Shown here: positions 22,224 through 35,800 of the stretch, piece by piece | How positions within the stretch are numbered: the first letter of the stretch is position 1 | How the letters are laid out: each line of letters opens with the position of its first letter | From: Rostratula benghalensis | Lineage: Eukaryota; Chordata; Aves; Charadriiformes; Rostratulidae | Reading direction: 5' to 3' | Assembly (NCBI GenBank): GCA_013399305.1 | Contig: VXAI01000013.1 | Span: 7,801,094-7,865,093, forward strand | Length of the DNA: 64,000 nt | Program-made: the position numbers and the translations under genes | Notes under the pieces: model-generated | Databases searched by the model: none | Told to the model about the DNA's origin: nothing | Seen by the model: the letters and a program-made list of their open reading frames with translations, nothing else

Positions 22224-24895
22224 CTGCAAAGAAACCAGACACAAATTCCAATCAAAATCCAGGAGACAATACACCTCGAGAGAAAGCTGCCCAGTAAGAC
22301 AAGCAACTCCTGCTGCGTTCCTCTGCAAAATCCTCCAGCGAGGTAAGGACCACACAAGTCACACATTACAGACTTCCCGCCAAATTCTGAGCCTGCCATA
22401 CATACAGATGCCAGGATTTTGCAGAAAAGCAAGAGCCCCATTTTTATGAAGATCAAAGTGATGAACTACAGAAGTTTTCATGCATCTCACATCACAGATT
22501 CAGGTTCATATTGAAGCCACTAAAAGCTTAGACCAAAACTTACTGAAGGAAAGAGGGGCTTTTTCAGAACAGCAAAATCTGTGAGACCACCGCTGAGAGA
22601 CAAACAAGCTTGTCTTTAGGTTCAGGTTTTAAATGGTGCTGGGTTATCTGCAGATCTGCTACGTGCACCGAGGCATCACTAACTGGAATTGGTCCTCACA
22701 TCCTCCCTCTGTTACACAACCCAGATGGGGATGTTGAAAGAGGTTTCCCTGTGTGAGTGTTAGGACAGGCCCATGTCTGACAAAAGTCAAGCGAAGAGAG
22801 ACCGTTTTGTCACAGCAAAAACCCCACTGCCAGCTACAGCGTACAACATCTCAGAACTCAGGTACTCAAAGTACTCCCAAAATTATGGGAAATACACATC
22901 AACTGTGCTTTAGATTAATTGCAATTCAGCTGTATACATCACATGCAGCTATGCTGGGGCCCTACACCTGTATGAAGGAGTGCAGTAATGTGCAAAGTCA
23001 GCCACCCCGAGACGGTGAACCCTCTGGCTTCTAACCATTTAGGCTGATGTGACTTAGAGCAGGGCTAAAAATAAACAGTTCTGTTTGGAACCCACCAGCA
23101 AAGAGCTGCAAGAGGTTTGGGTTTCAGTTACTGCTGTGCAGTCAGCACAAAACACACGAACCCTGCTTACTGCACTGATGTGTATCTGAACTCTGCTTGG
23201 TAGGTCAGTATTGAGGCAAATCTGGTGCTGGATGTGTTCTCTTTTTGCCCCAAAGAACTCTCTTCTCCTCACAAAAGAGAGCATCAGACTTTATACATAA
23301 ACACACTTACATCTCTTTTCATGTTTTGAATTTGTCCCATGGATTTTTAGGCACTTAAAGGATGCAGATGTGGGGGTCTGGTTTCCCTGTAGTCACTGAA
23401 GAGAACTAAGCACCTCCAGAGGGTAATTCTACTTATACCAGGACCACAACTGCCCTTTGAAATTGTCTCTTTCCTCTCAAGCCACCGCTGCAGAGGGAGC
23501 CGGGGCAGTTGGGCTTTGTCTTCTGCCATAAAGTGAGGAGGGCTGCAGCACAGCGGGACCCTGCCCCAGCCACACTCCTGAACCGCCAGCTCAGCTCTGA
23601 CATAGTTCTGGCCCTGCTACTTAGTCTGTCCTCAGCAGAGCCCAGGCAGAGTTTGGGAACAGCAGGGGGCAGGGACAGGTCCCAGAAGCCAGCGAGGCTG
23701 CAGCCATCCTGCCTTTGAAGGGAGGAGAGGTTACAGGTACAGCCATGAGCTGTGACGTGTCACTTGCCTTTGGAGCCACAGAGCAAACTGTATTTTATTA
23801 CTTAATACAGGCATGGCCTTGGTCTCCAACTTGGGCTCCTAAGCACCTGAAGTTAATTATGAAAAACACAATTTCAAAAATTGTTACAGGCCCGTGTGCT
23901 GCTGAAACACAGCTATACAGGGCAAATGTATTTAAAACACTTCAAAATTTCAATATCCAACAGCCAGAGATTATAACCATTGCACAGTGTCAAGCGAGAA
24001 AATACCTGCAAACAGTTTCACCATTTATCAAAATGGGCTCTGTGCAGGGTTTAACTGTAAAAAAAGCGTGATGTTTACAAAGCTTAGACATTTTCAAGGC
24101 AATAGTAAGCATTCAGATTCTTTTTTTTTTCCTCCTGGACATGCTTGCATACAATGCAGACACTACATTATGGGTAACTTGTGCCCATGGTGGAGAGATT
24201 TTGTCATAAGCACAGGTCAAAGAAAAAGCAACTTGAAACTGAAGCTGAAGAGAGTATTTCAGTTATAGTGCTAAAGGTCAAGCTCTACAACATGAATCTT
24301 AGAGTTTCCTATTTTTATTTCAAGTGCCTCAGCCCAAGTAGCAGCATGCTCTCTGGTGACATTGCACTGTCACACATACTTGGATAAAACTCAGCTTTGT
24401 AACCAGTGCAAATTACAGACTTGTTAAATCAATGAAACTAGGATCATTTGCCCAATAGTAAGTTTTATTGCAACTTATAGGCATTTTGTTGCTGTAACGG
24501 TCAATTGTATCCTACAGCAAACTCAGCAAAGTAGCTGTAGCTTAAAAGGAGACAAGTTTTTCACCACCTGGAAAATACGTTTAAATTTATGGATACCAAA
24601 GCCTGGCTTCACCGAAGTCTATGCAAAACCTTTGCTGACAGCAGGAGGTTCAGGATGCCACCCACACTCTTGTACAACGTCATCTGTGCCGGGGATACCT
24701 GGCCCTGGCAAAGCCCCTGGTGCTCCCCTCCTCAGACACCACTGGCAGATGTCAGTTGTTCAAATGTCCCCCTGCTCAGACATCTCTTGATGTTTTATTC
24801 TAATATGCAGATATTTAAAACCCAGCAGTATTCAGCTCAGCTCTTCCTGTGTCTCTGTCTACCAGAGGAGAGCAGCAGCAGCAGAGAATACTCAC
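22224..24895 (-). other. ST7: ST7 last intron (2.7 kb)
   Basis: A phase-0 intron with GTGAGT donor (24895 side) and TTTGCAG acceptor. No repeat family or extra exon was recognised. A (CTG/CAG)-like agcagcagcag stretch lies just inside the donor side at about 24871-24882. Confidence 0.85.
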
Positions 24896-25035
24896 AGCTT
24901 TTGCGAAGACCCCCATAAGCTCTGGGAACTGATGTGTCAGGAGGGCGAGCATAGCTGTGAAAGAACATAGTCCAGCAGTGAAGAGGATGAAGAAAGGAAG
25001 CTCTTTTTTGGGGTAAACTGAAACTTCGTGAAATG
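24896..25035 (-). CDS. ST7: ST7 coding exon (penultimate)
   Basis: The exon is bounded by a TTTTTTCTACAG acceptor and a GTGAGT donor and carries two bases plus 46 codons. The peptide starts [18 protein letters not shown], followed by [20 protein letters not shown] and LMGVFAKA. The central [20 protein letters not shown] stretch is a strong candidate transmembrane helix and matches the C-terminal membrane segment expected of ST7. The split serine codon (T from 28196, CA here) confirms the junction. Confidence 0.97.
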
Positions 25036-28000
25036 CTGTAGAAAAAACAGATGGCAAAGGGAACGTGTTATACGTGAAAAACACAAAAACAATCAAACCC
25101 CAACCAACATTTTCACATGGTTTAAACAACCAGAGACACCAAAAGATGCTTTTGAAGGAAGAAATACAAAGAAGGTCTGAAACATCTAAGGTCAACTTTA
25201 TTGTTGTGTCAGTCATCTCTCTGCCAAGTAATTCTCCTCCAAAGATCATCTTCCTGGCTTACTCTGGTCCTATGTACATGTTACTTTTGCTTTCCTTAGA
25301 ATCACAGAAGTGTTCAGGTTGGAAGGGACCTTAAAGATCATCGAATTCCAACCCCTCTGCCATGGGCAGGGACACCTCCCACTAGAGCAGGTTGCTCAAA
25401 GCCCCATCCAGCCTGGCCCTGTAGTTCCAGCACCAACTGCAGTGCCTTGTGTCAGCAGTAGCTACAATGCAGCTGGGCAACAGAAAAATAACCTACAAAT
25501 AAAACACCCAGGTTTTTTATGCAGGTCATTGGCCGTGGGGCTGCTTGTTTGCTCATGCTGACAGATGGGGAGCACAGGAACATGCACCCAGGAGCTGCAG
25601 CGAGCCCAGCCTTGCAGTAGCGTGGCTGTACATCTCCTTAAGCAGGCTGTAGAACTACAGCCTCTTTGTTACAGTAAATTCTGAGGGTTCAAGCTACAGA
25701 ACCAAGAAAAGTTATCCGAAAAGTAGGACACATAAACACTTACTTTAAATTCAGATTTTTCATATTTCTATGACTACTAATAACAACGTGATTTTTAATA
25801 GTGTTAAAACCTGAAATTTAAATTAATTGTATTTTAAGGTGTTAGCATATACTAAAAGGAATACAGAAGTTTTCCTTGACTCTGGTATAAGAAATTGCTC
25901 ACTGGGCTTCGGAGAGAGCAGCACTGAGAAGGCTAAAAGAATCAGAAGGGGATAATAAGCATCTTAGTGGAAGAATATACCCCTTAAACTTTTATGGGGG
26001 CTCAGATTCAAGGTGACAATTTGGCTGGGTTGGCAAAAGGTCTGCTGAGCATTTATCTGTCGTCTGCTTCACCCATTCAGTCCATACAGTCACAATAAAT
26101 GCAGACTTTGAAACACTCTCTCACACAGGACCAACCTCAAGGATTCCCATACACTATGACTATTTATACAGGCAAACCAGAACTCTTCTGTTTTGCTCCC
26201 TTTCCTTGCTTCAGTGACCAGCTCTCATCTCATTGTACTTGCAGAGAACGTGAGCACAGGTTAATCCAGCAACATGATAGGACAATATCCTTGACTGCAT
26301 TCATCCAGACTGGAGTGGTTTCCAAAACCAACAGCAGAAATTAATAAGAGCTTAAATTAAATTTATATTCAATATATATTAAATTATAAACTAAAAATAA
26401 CCATAATTTGGGGGGTTGCTAATTCATTAAGTTCGAAAACACACATAATTTACAACTTCTCTTTAAATTCAATTTAGAGATTGGGGAATACCAGATCATG
26501 GACTGTGGTTTTGTGTGCTCAGTTTTTTACACACGTGGTTGACACAGGCTCAAACCCACGGTTCCCATCTGTGATACTGTCACAGCACAAGTTTGGCAAT
26601 TGATATTTTTAATTTGGATAGCCTACCAGATCTTAGTGCTCTGATATAATTCCAGCTGACTCTCATAAGTCCATATAAGTCCAGCTGACAAGCCATTAGA
26701 GGGTGTGGACAGGTAGGCAAAACCCCTTGAACCGACCTGTGTCTGTCATGGTGTGTTAAACCCTTCCCTGCTCAAACCCAAGAGATTTTGCAGTGAGAGG
26801 CATTTCCCAAAACTGCCAGAGCAGAACATGACTGTCTGCACTTGCTGTTAAAGACTCCCTCGCTTCTAACATTTGACAGGAATGATTAGTTTTGCATCAA
26901 AAAAAAGAGAACACTGAGCTATTCTGCATGACTCTGTCATTCCTAAATCTCCTGACGCTCCACCCTCCCCAGCTCAGCATCCCTCTGAGTAAAGCGAGCT
27001 GAGCACTCCAAGAGGTGTTGTTATAATTAGGGTGATTATAACGGGGTGGGGAGATACTGTTCAGTTGCCAAGGATTTCTGTGTAACATCAGCGAGAATGT
27101 ACTGTGAAGGAGAAACTCACAATGAGTGGATTTTTGCTGTATTATTCTCACCTAATGTTTACTCATATAGGCTTATAAAAAGTGGCAACACATTTTTCAG
27201 CCCAAAATGGAGAGGTTCTGAATGAAAGAGTGCAAATGCCCTCAAAACCAGCCTTCACAGCAGAAGGTGGTTAGGTTCTGCTTTTTTCCAGGACAGATTT
27301 CTCTTCCTTCTTCAGGGTAGAGAAGGTGAGAGAAAAGTCTCCTTCCTTGGATCAACTTGTATTTGCCTCCTCTGTCCTGACCCTGCAGTGTGCGTGTCAC
27401 TTGTGCTCACGTGAAGCCTCACTGACTTCAGTGAGAAAACACCTGGGAACGAAGCAAGTTTGCAACTCTGGCTGCTTCTGCTCTCCCTCCCCATTCTTGT
27501 GCTCGCTGCATGCACTGCACAAGTCCCACTGTAACACTTCCCCAGGGCTGGATCTGCCTTGATATCTGTAATTTGCAGAAGACTGGGAAAACTGTTGGCA
27601 CCCTGCTAATGTACACATAAACATATACAATAAATGACTGAGGTAATTTCACAATCTCTCCAAAATAGCACGCACACCATTACAGGAAGAAAACCCTTTC
27701 TTCCTACTTAAGACTGCTTTTCAGAAAAGCTCAGCAAAAGCTGCCAGAATAACAGCAGCAGTAATGATCCAGTTGTCCTCAAGCAGGTTGGATCTTGCCT
27801 TGGCGTTGAGGTCACTACTGTGTCTACAAAAGACTAACAAGGCTGTGCCACTCGGCTTTTGGTTTGATGGGATGCTACCCTAGATGAAAGATCAGACATA
27901 TTTTTCCAGTGTCTTGGCAGGAGAGAACAGCAAGATCTAACTGACTCCTGTCTCTTCAGTAATCTCTCTCCCTGTCCCTACACTGTCAACAATAATAATG

Positions 28001-28195
28001 ACAGCTAATCCTCATGAACTACTGTTAAGAGCTGCCTCTTAAACCACCAAGGGAGCTCCAGAGGCTCACTGTCAACCCCATTATTCTAATCCAGGGTGTT
28101 CCATTCAAAAGGCATCACCAATGGAGAGCAGTGCTGCAGCCCTCAGGGAAACCATTCTTTGATGTCAATGATAAGAAGAGGAAAGTTGAACGTAC
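25036..28195 (-). other. ST7: ST7 intron (3.2 kb)
   Basis: An intron with donor GTACGT at its 5' end (just below 28196) and acceptor CTACAG at 25036-25041. It contains one CR1 fragment (25299-25424). The rest is AT-rich single-copy-looking DNA with no recognised gene. Confidence 0.85.
25299..25424 (-). mobile_element. CR1 LINE 3' fragment
   Basis: On the minus strand this is the last ~125 bases of CR1: 'ggctggatggggctttgagc', 'aacctgctctagtgggagg', 'tgtccctgcccatggcag', 'gatctttaaggtcccttcc', ending in 'tgtgattcta'. It has the same orientation as ST7 and is severely 5'-truncated. Confidence 0.94.
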
Positions 28196-28288
28196 ATGGT
28201 AGTAGTTCTCTATCTGCAGTTTCTGTACAAATAGGGTAAGGGTAGAAAAGATGTCCTTTTTCCAGTGGATATGGGATCATTCTGAAAG
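28196..28288 (-). CDS. ST7: ST7 coding exon
   Basis: A 93-base exon (2 + 90 + 1 bases) on the minus strand between a TTTTCTTTTCAG acceptor and a GTACGT donor. It encodes [20 protein letters not shown] then [10 protein letters not shown], a tyrosine/proline-rich signature of ST7. Both split codons resolve to conserved residues (threonine from the exon at 32816, serine into the exon at 25035). The donor has C at +4 in place of the usual A, so it is a weaker site than its neighbours. Confidence 0.96.
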
Positions 28289-31200
28289 CTGAAAAGAAAA
28301 CAACACCGTGCACAAGTTACTGTGAGTGTGGCAGTAACTGAACATACTTAACTATATTTACAGTTTTGAGAAACAAGCAGTCAAAGCATTTGTATTTGGT
28401 TGCAAACAGCATATAAATTGTTTCATGAAGAGCCAAAATATAAATCTACATTTCGCTTTTTAATCCTGCAAACACTTATATCTATTTTTATATTTGGGAA
28501 AAGGCTCGAGAGCATCAAGTGAGACTGCATTACAAGCACATACATAAATGTTTGCATGATCAGAGCCTATTGTACTTACTATTCCATAGCCTAATTTACA
28601 CATTTTGTCCTAGGCTTTTATCCTGCAGAGTTTTAAAATTTCAGGGGAAAGAAGTGTATCTGATATAACAGGTATAGCCTACAGAAATGGCTGGCCGAGC
28701 TCATGAATTAAGGTCAACACTATCGTGTCTGTGCATCAAGCATAAGAGGAATTTTGCATGGAAAAAAGTACACTACTCTTTTTCCATCAAACTCCAGCAA
28801 ACCAGGTAATACCAATGACTCAAGTCCAGAGAACCAGTTTTCCAACACAGTCATGTTTTCATTTTATATTTGGCGATCAAAGATTAATATTGAATTATTA
28901 GAACCAGGTTCCTCACATGCATTCTTTTTAAATGTAGCTGATCAAGTCAGGTTTCTAATATAAATCTTCAGGTCATGGATTAAATAATACTTAATGTTAT
29001 GTATTTTTAAAATTGAAAATAATAACAGAGAAGGGAGGGAAATGGATTACAAAATCTGGATGGTGATGATATCATAGGCCATCTGAGTGAGGTTTATGGA
29101 AACATCAGAATACTTGACTGAATTATAGCTTTGCAATCAAGGCATCCTTTTCCATTATCCTACATGTTACTCTCACTGTTAAAATGTCATCAACGTGTTA
29201 TTCTCACTATTCCTATGAACATCAGTCACTGAAGCAATATTTTCCTCAACAGATGTCCTAGAAGTGCACTATATTTTAGATGTTAAGTACAGCCCTCTGC
29301 CACGTGATAACACTCCATTATCTCTTGCTCAAAAGGCAGCCAAGGAATTGGTTTAAAATATACATTACCCCAATAGTGTCAGTTGTGCACGCTGCATTTG
29401 AAACCATTTTAGCTGTATTTTTTGTGCACTTATATGAGTGTATTTATTCTTGATTAGTATGTTAAAAGTGGTAGTAAAGAAGTCAGAAATCCTCAAAGAC
29501 TGTAGACCAGCCTGGCTGTAACGCTCTTCCAGTATAACACACACGCCCCTCTCCGTAGTATCCCAAAAAGCCAAGTACAAATACAATAATCCAAGCCTTG
29601 TATGATCTTCAAATGCAACAAATTGAGTGTCTGTACAAAAATGTATGTGGAGGGATGTTCAATGCTCATTACTTCACACTAATGCAAGTTTTTTCTTCCA
29701 ATTTGGTTTAATATTTAAACAGACAATCGAGTCCTCTATGCCTTGCTCTAAATCACAGCAGTATTAAGATTCTAAAATAAAAAGGGGTGGTAAAGATGTT
29801 GCTTTTACAAAAAAAAAAAAAAGTGAAAAATGTCTAAATAGATTTTGCTGACTTTAAACAGTCATCTTTCACAGGAGACCAAATATGGAAAACTTACAGC
29901 CCAACAGTTTCTTTAACAATGTTATCAGCCGTGGAAGAAAGTGCTCGAAAATGCTCTGATTCATTTCTATCAGTTTGTGTTTACATAAGTGCTTCTCTGC
30001 CTTGCTCTTACAGTATTACCTGACCCTACTGTACATTAATCAATTCAGGTAGCACAGAGGCAGTTTTCAGCCCTGGGCTCGCTCTAAAAGCTGCCGCAGT
30101 ATTTGAGAACCCCTGGGTTTTTCCTCTTCCTGCAAACCATAGGAAACGTGACACAAGTTCAGAAACTGGCAGTGACGAACGAGCACCTCAGACTCTTTTG
30201 AAAGTGCCCTTGAAACCACAGACTTTCTGTACAGAACACCTGGACCAAACCCAGAGCAACATTTCAAGTGATGTCACTTGGGCTTTTCCAGTTGTACTAT
30301 GAATAAAACTGTACTTTGACTGATTGAACGAAGATAGAGCAGGAAACAACCCTGCATTCCAGTTCGATGATGATCATTATTTTTACAACCTCACTCTTCT
30401 CAATTGTTGAATGCAATATGGTAAAAAGACTCTCTGAGAATTTTGGAGTTCAAAATATCCAAATACATTTCTGCATAAACTTTGTTACAGGCTGTCTTAA
30501 TTAGGAGTGACCTTATTCTCCTCAGAAGTACTAAAAAAGTACGCCCCAAGTGATTGACCTAATGTACTTAATTCTGCCCAATTCCCACAAGGTCAGAACT
30601 GAATAGCATATCTATATAGGCATTAAATTCCTGCATCCAAGCTACTAAAGTAAGACTTGTCATTATTTAAGCATGCTGACAGAATAGCACACTTTAGAGG
30701 CATGGCAAGTACATTAATAGAAAGAAAGCAAGGGCAACTGACCATGTACTGCATGTAGACTGTTGGTTAAACTGGTATTTAATTAAATTTAACTTCCCTA
30801 TCACGTTGCCACTGGTTTTAATGTAGAATTGTCCAGAGATGCCAAGAAAACCTTTTGCAAGTAAAGGACACGAGTGACATAAATAGTCCACTACATTGGT
30901 GAAGAATATTACTCAGACTAAGGTTGGACCAAAAGTTAATGGTTATCGAAAACCATTAGAACCCATGGGAGTCTTTACATGTGAGAAAAATCTGAACAAA
31001 ATTCTTGCGAATTGGTGCACTCTTCATCTCCCTGTGAAATCCCTGAGCAAAACAAATTATGGATTTTGTTTTACAGGTTATGCAACAATAATAATTTACA
31101 TCGTTACAGGCTACTATACAAATATTAGCTAATAAAGTACACATTCAGATTGCTGTGGTGGTATGAGGAGAGGAATCAGTTTATGTAGTTGGATGGGAAT

Positions 31201-32815
31201 ACCCTACACTGCTTTCAGGCACAGAGAACTAGATTCCCTTTGTGGCAGGAGGACTGCAGGACAGCTAGCCTCCTGTGCCAAAAGCTGGTCCTTGTATACA
31301 GCCCCTTAGGGACTGCCCAGTCTGACAAAGGAAAAAAAAGATCTGTCCAGGATTCCCCAAAAAACACTGCTCTGTAATGATGGGATAACAAGCCTCGGGC
31401 TAAAGGACTCCTGCAAGTATCTGGAAGGGAAGAAACACTATGTAAAACCAAACACTGAAAAGAAGCCACTGGGAAGAAAGCTGTGACAGAGAAAATAATA
31501 GACTGGGAGAAATGACAGTTATAGAGCAAGCAGGTAGGACAGAGAATAATGCAGCAGAGCAAACCTCAGGTGGCCATCGCATGGATTACTGAGCAAGGTG
31601 TTCTGTACATCTGGAAATAAAGGCATTGCAGGGAGCCTACACTGCAAATTAGGCAAGTTCGGGCCATTTAATACGGTGCCTGAGCCAGTAAGTCACTTTT
31701 ACAATGGCAGCATTAAATCATGATGACAAACTGAATCTTTTATAACAAACCTAAATGAGAACAGCAAACAGAGGAAGGGGAAAAAAATATGGCATGCTAA
31801 CATATGGAGAGTCTAAAAGAGAACAGAAGAAAGCAGAGCAGAAAAGGGGAACCAGATTGCAGAAAAAATAGATGCATTAAAAAAGCCCACAGAGGCTGAT
31901 TCTAAATGGCACTTTTTAGTTCTCTGGAACCTCAAAGGAGCACATCTCAAAACCATATATGACTCCAGCCTCCTACTCAAAGCAGGCTCATTTTCAAAGT
32001 TAGGTCTGGTTGCTCAGGGCAATGTCCAGTTGAGCTCTGACTGAGGATGGAGATCCCACAGTCTACCAGCAAGCTGTTCCAATGTGTTGCTACTCTCATT
32101 CTGAAAATATTTTCCCTGTGTCTAAATGAGATTTCTCTTGCTGCAGCTTGTGTCTATTGCCTCTTGCCTTTCTGCAGTGCCCTTCTGAGAAGACTTTGAC
32201 TCTGTCTCCCATATTACCTCTCCATTGCGTGGAAGACGACAGCAGCTGGAGCCTTCCTTCACCTACCAGAACTCCTCTCAAGGTTAGATAAAAGCAGTTC
32301 ACTCGGTGTCTTTTCCTACTTCCCATGTTCCAGCCCCCTACACATCCTAGTGGTCCTCCAATGCACACTCCAATCCAGTTTGTCAATTAAATATCAATGA
32401 ATAGTATAAAACAAAACAGTATTTTATGTTGCTGTGATTTTTTCTGCTAATAAGGAACACTTATAATTTCCCAAAATCAAAGCATTCAAATAAAGATACA
32501 CAAATCTCTACAACTCTGGAATGAGCAAGGTGAAATATTAATTCCCTTATTCACGAGTAAGGAAATACGTCACAAAGAACATGGGAAGTTTTGTTCAGTG
32601 GTACAAAGAAAACACAATTCAAGACTTCAAACCCCTTTTTTCTCATTAAGTGAAGTCTGTATTTTCAGTATGAATTTCAAATATTTCAGTGCTGGTGAGG
32701 ATACAACTGACCTCCATAATTCCCACATAACATACTTCACAAAAAGTTATTATATTCTCATGACATTCAATAAAAATATTTTATTAGCTCCTTTGTAAGA
32801 AAGAGGATTACTTAC
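28289..32815 (-). other. ST7: ST7 intron (4.5 kb)
   Basis: An AT-rich intron with GTAAGT donor and TTTTCAG acceptor. It holds an A-run near 29810-29823 and an old, diverged CR1 fragment at 31985-32390. No additional exon was recognised. Confidence 0.85.
31985..32390 (-). mobile_element. Old CR1 LINE fragment, diverged
   Basis: The + strand reads as a diverged reverse complement of a CR1 3' region: 'gaggatggagatcccaca', 'caagctgttccaatgtgttgc', 'gtgtctattgcctcttgcc', 'gtgcccttctgagaagac', 'atgttccagccccctacaca', 'tccagtttgtcaatt'. These are landmarks of older avian CR1 subfamilies upstream of the tail. Divergence is much higher than in the copies at 3.2 and 19 kb, and the octamer tail is missing. 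Confidence 0.85.
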
Positions 32816-32966
32816 TGCCTTCCCATGTACAGTGTAAGAGATTCAATGCTCCCTCTACTCTTTTCCAATGTTGAAGATGAAAGAAAGCGTATGCTATTGC
32901 TTCACTGTCCCCTCTCTTCAGAATATGTTCAGGGGGCAGAATTAAGCTTTTCATTTCTAGTAGATA
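32816..32966 (-). CDS. ST7: ST7 coding exon
   Basis: A 151-base exon (50 codons + 1) with TTTTTCATTGCAG acceptor and GTAAGT donor. It encodes [36 protein letters not shown] and [14 protein letters not shown], matching ST7 throughout. The helical, tetratricopeptide-like character fits the cytoplasmic helical-repeat part of the protein. The phase-0 start follows the lysine of the exon ending at 42748, and the terminal A joins CT at 28288 to form threonine. Confidence 0.97.
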
Positions 32967-33458
32967 CTGCAATGAAAAAGCAGACCACAATTATTTCAGA
33001 GGTAATAAAAACTACAAAAAGCTGCCTGCAATTCCATAATGCACACTGAAAGGTCTATTTCCCTAAAGTACTTTCCTCTCATAAGTGTTTCATCAAATGT
33101 GTAACATCACCAACTGCACTTGAAGGTAATTATTGAATTATTCCCAAAGACTAAGATATGCTGACAGATGGTTAACGTTCTGCTTTTCAGCTGTAGTAGG
33201 AAGACTATAGAGAATTTCAAAATGAGATGTCTCTCTTATCAAAGGAGACAGGAAAAAGGGCTCAGAACAGAAAAGAGGTTCAAATTGCAAAAGCTTTTTA
33301 ATTAAAAGTCTTTATAATGAAGACATTAAGCAGTTTGATGCACACAGTCTCTCCACAAGGAAACAGGCAGACAAGTTACATTACTGCATTGTCACCAGCT
33401 GGATGGCAGGTCTATGAATATGCAGAGTGGGCAGCCTCCTAAGTAGCTACCAAGTTAC

Positions 33459-33482
33459 AAAAAAAAAAAAAAAAAAAAAAAA
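33459..33482. repeat. Homopolymer A run (~24)
   Basis: An uninterrupted A run in an ST7 intron. It is flanked by near-identical short sequences (aagtagctaccaagttac before, aagtagttac after), a small imperfect direct repeat. Confidence 0.9.
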
Positions 33483-35558
33483 GTAGTTACAAAATGTAAC
33501 AAATACCTGATTTCCATGAAAAAAAAAACCCAAACCAAACAACATTGGCTGTTTAAGCTTGCTCCTTACTGAAAATGGTACAAAAAGCACCACTGAGTAA
33601 ACACCCAAGCTATTTTCCCCTTTACTGGATCCCCCATAACACAAGAGGGTGAAACAGATGGAGGGCTCATGCCACAGGAGAAGACAGAGGTCCTGGATTT
33701 TATTCAAGCAGGTGATTTTTCCTCCTTCCCCTGCCCTTGAACTAGGCCACTACCAGTTCAGCAGATGTGATCTCATCACCGATGCTACTACTTTCCAGGT
33801 AGTGGAGGGGAAAGCTCCAACTTGTAAAGCCAGCATGCTTTGCAGGGAAAGGGAAGGGAGTGACACAGAAATCACAGGCTGACAAATCAACCCCCCGTTC
33901 CTCAGTTCTCCTCTGGGAATGTAACACTCCCCAGCCCTACACTGACTGCTCTTCAGTAGCGTAAGGAAAATGTGGCTCTCCTCCTGAATGGACAAGAGCA
34001 AACGTTCTCCCCAGCAGACTATCTAAATTAACACAAGTAGCAGCAGGTGAGTCAGGCAGTAGACTGTCAGGCCCCAGCAGAAGGTTTGGAAAGGAAAGTT
34101 TTGGTTAACCATGGCTAAAGGCCTCTGTGCTTACATACTGGTCTTGGCTTTGGTCTGGAAGGAGGCCTGCAGGAGTCAAGGACTGACAACCACCCAGGAC
34201 AGGCACTCAAGAGAAGACAGTTTGACACCAGGTGTGAAACAGAGGTGTGGGTGATGTTAACCTTCCCCTGTGCCTCTTACTAAACACTGACTTTTGTGAA
34301 CGGGGGAACTGCAGGGCAGGCTTGAGCTCCTGCTCAGTGTGTGAGCTGGTGTAAGAGAAAAGAGAAAAGAGGGCAAAAGAAAAGTAATGAGAATTGAAAA
34401 TCAGCCTTGGGGAAAGGAAGAGGAAAGGCCAGAGGGAAATGAGCACAAGTAGCATGATGGCATAGAGTCACCCTCTCTCCTGAAGGAGACTGGAAGGAGG
34501 TAGTGATCAGGTAAAGGGTTTGAAGAGACCATCACCAAAGCAGAGAACTGTCAGCCCTGGGAAATAAATACTTCAAAGAGGAAAGAGAAATCACATGTAC
34601 TACTGATGCAGTTAACAGTATTAAAGGAGGAGAAACCGAATTAGCAGTGGGAGTAATATGTGTGATACTTGGATTTTCTCTAAAACCTTTCAGAAAAATT
34701 TGAAAGAGCTGCAGAGCAAATGGGTTAATGGAGGAAGCTGGAATTTAATAGGCAGGACAGGAGATTATGATTGACAGAGAGAACAGAATAAAGAGTTGAC
34801 AAGAGGGAGGGAGCTGCCAGGCTTACAGAGATACAGCAAATGTTCTTATTCACTGTCCTAATGAATGTGCCACCCTTTTAAAAACACAAATTATACCTGC
34901 TGAGCAGAAAGGAATAGAGCTGCAGGTCTCTATCTGTTTTATTAATTGAGAACATAATTCTTATTTCCATATTTTCTGGCAATAGTAAATGAGAAAGTAA
35001 GTTCTCAATATTTAAATATTTCAATCAAAGGCAAAAACAAGAACCACAATTCCATGTCCCTAATTGTAGGAAAACAATAACCAGGAAGAAATGTCCTTGT
35101 TCGAGGAGCACTGAGATGAAAACATGTTGTTTTGATTCTTATGTATAGCTTGTTATCAGCGATTAATAACAAATCAAGTGGAAATACCAGATGGAAGGAT
35201 ATATCTTGACACTCACAAATCATTCTTAGTCCTCATTCAGTTGTGTTGACTTTTCAGTCTGCAATTTTCTCAGCTTCAGAAGGAAAAAACTATTTGTAAA
35301 AGTTCCTCAGGTCAAAAATGTGAAACACTCCCCCCACATCACCCTATCATCGCTACTTTCCCAAACAAAAACTCCATAATCCGGTTTGGTGATACTCAAG
35401 GAGACCCACAAATACAATTGATGGATAGCTCAAGTCTCATTTGGGCCTCGGGATAGTTTTTGCTTTATGCACAAAGGTTAGCCCCACCTTTTGGGCATAC
35501 AAGTTATCAATTAATTTATTCTGGAGGCATTTCCAGCAGGAATGTTAATTGTACACAG

Positions 35559-35800
35559 TCTCAAAGAGACCTCATCTGGAACACTCTGTACAGTTCTCAT
35601 CAGGCACTTGCAGAAACATGAAGATCAAATACTACAAGTACAGAATAGAGGTAATCAAAGACATGGCAAGTCTGCCTTGTGAGAGGGCACTTGAAGGCCT
35701 GTTTAAATCTGTTTAAATACAGTAACAGGTACCAAGAAGATATCTAGCTGTACACAGGGCTTGATTATTCTAGAAGGGGAGATAAGACTGTCCATGAAAA
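35559..35800 (+). mobile_element. Ancient CR1-like LINE fragment
   Basis: Segments such as 'gagacctcatctggaacactctgtacagttct', split here as gagacctcatctggaacac and tctgtacagttctcatcagg, followed by 'aatcaaagacatggcaag' and 'ccttgtgagagggcacttg', parallel in order the CR1 3' ORF2 region (first-layer 'ctcatctggagtactgtgtccag' then the 'tatgaggagagg' block). The match is eroded with no intact frame or tail. Confidence 0.45.
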
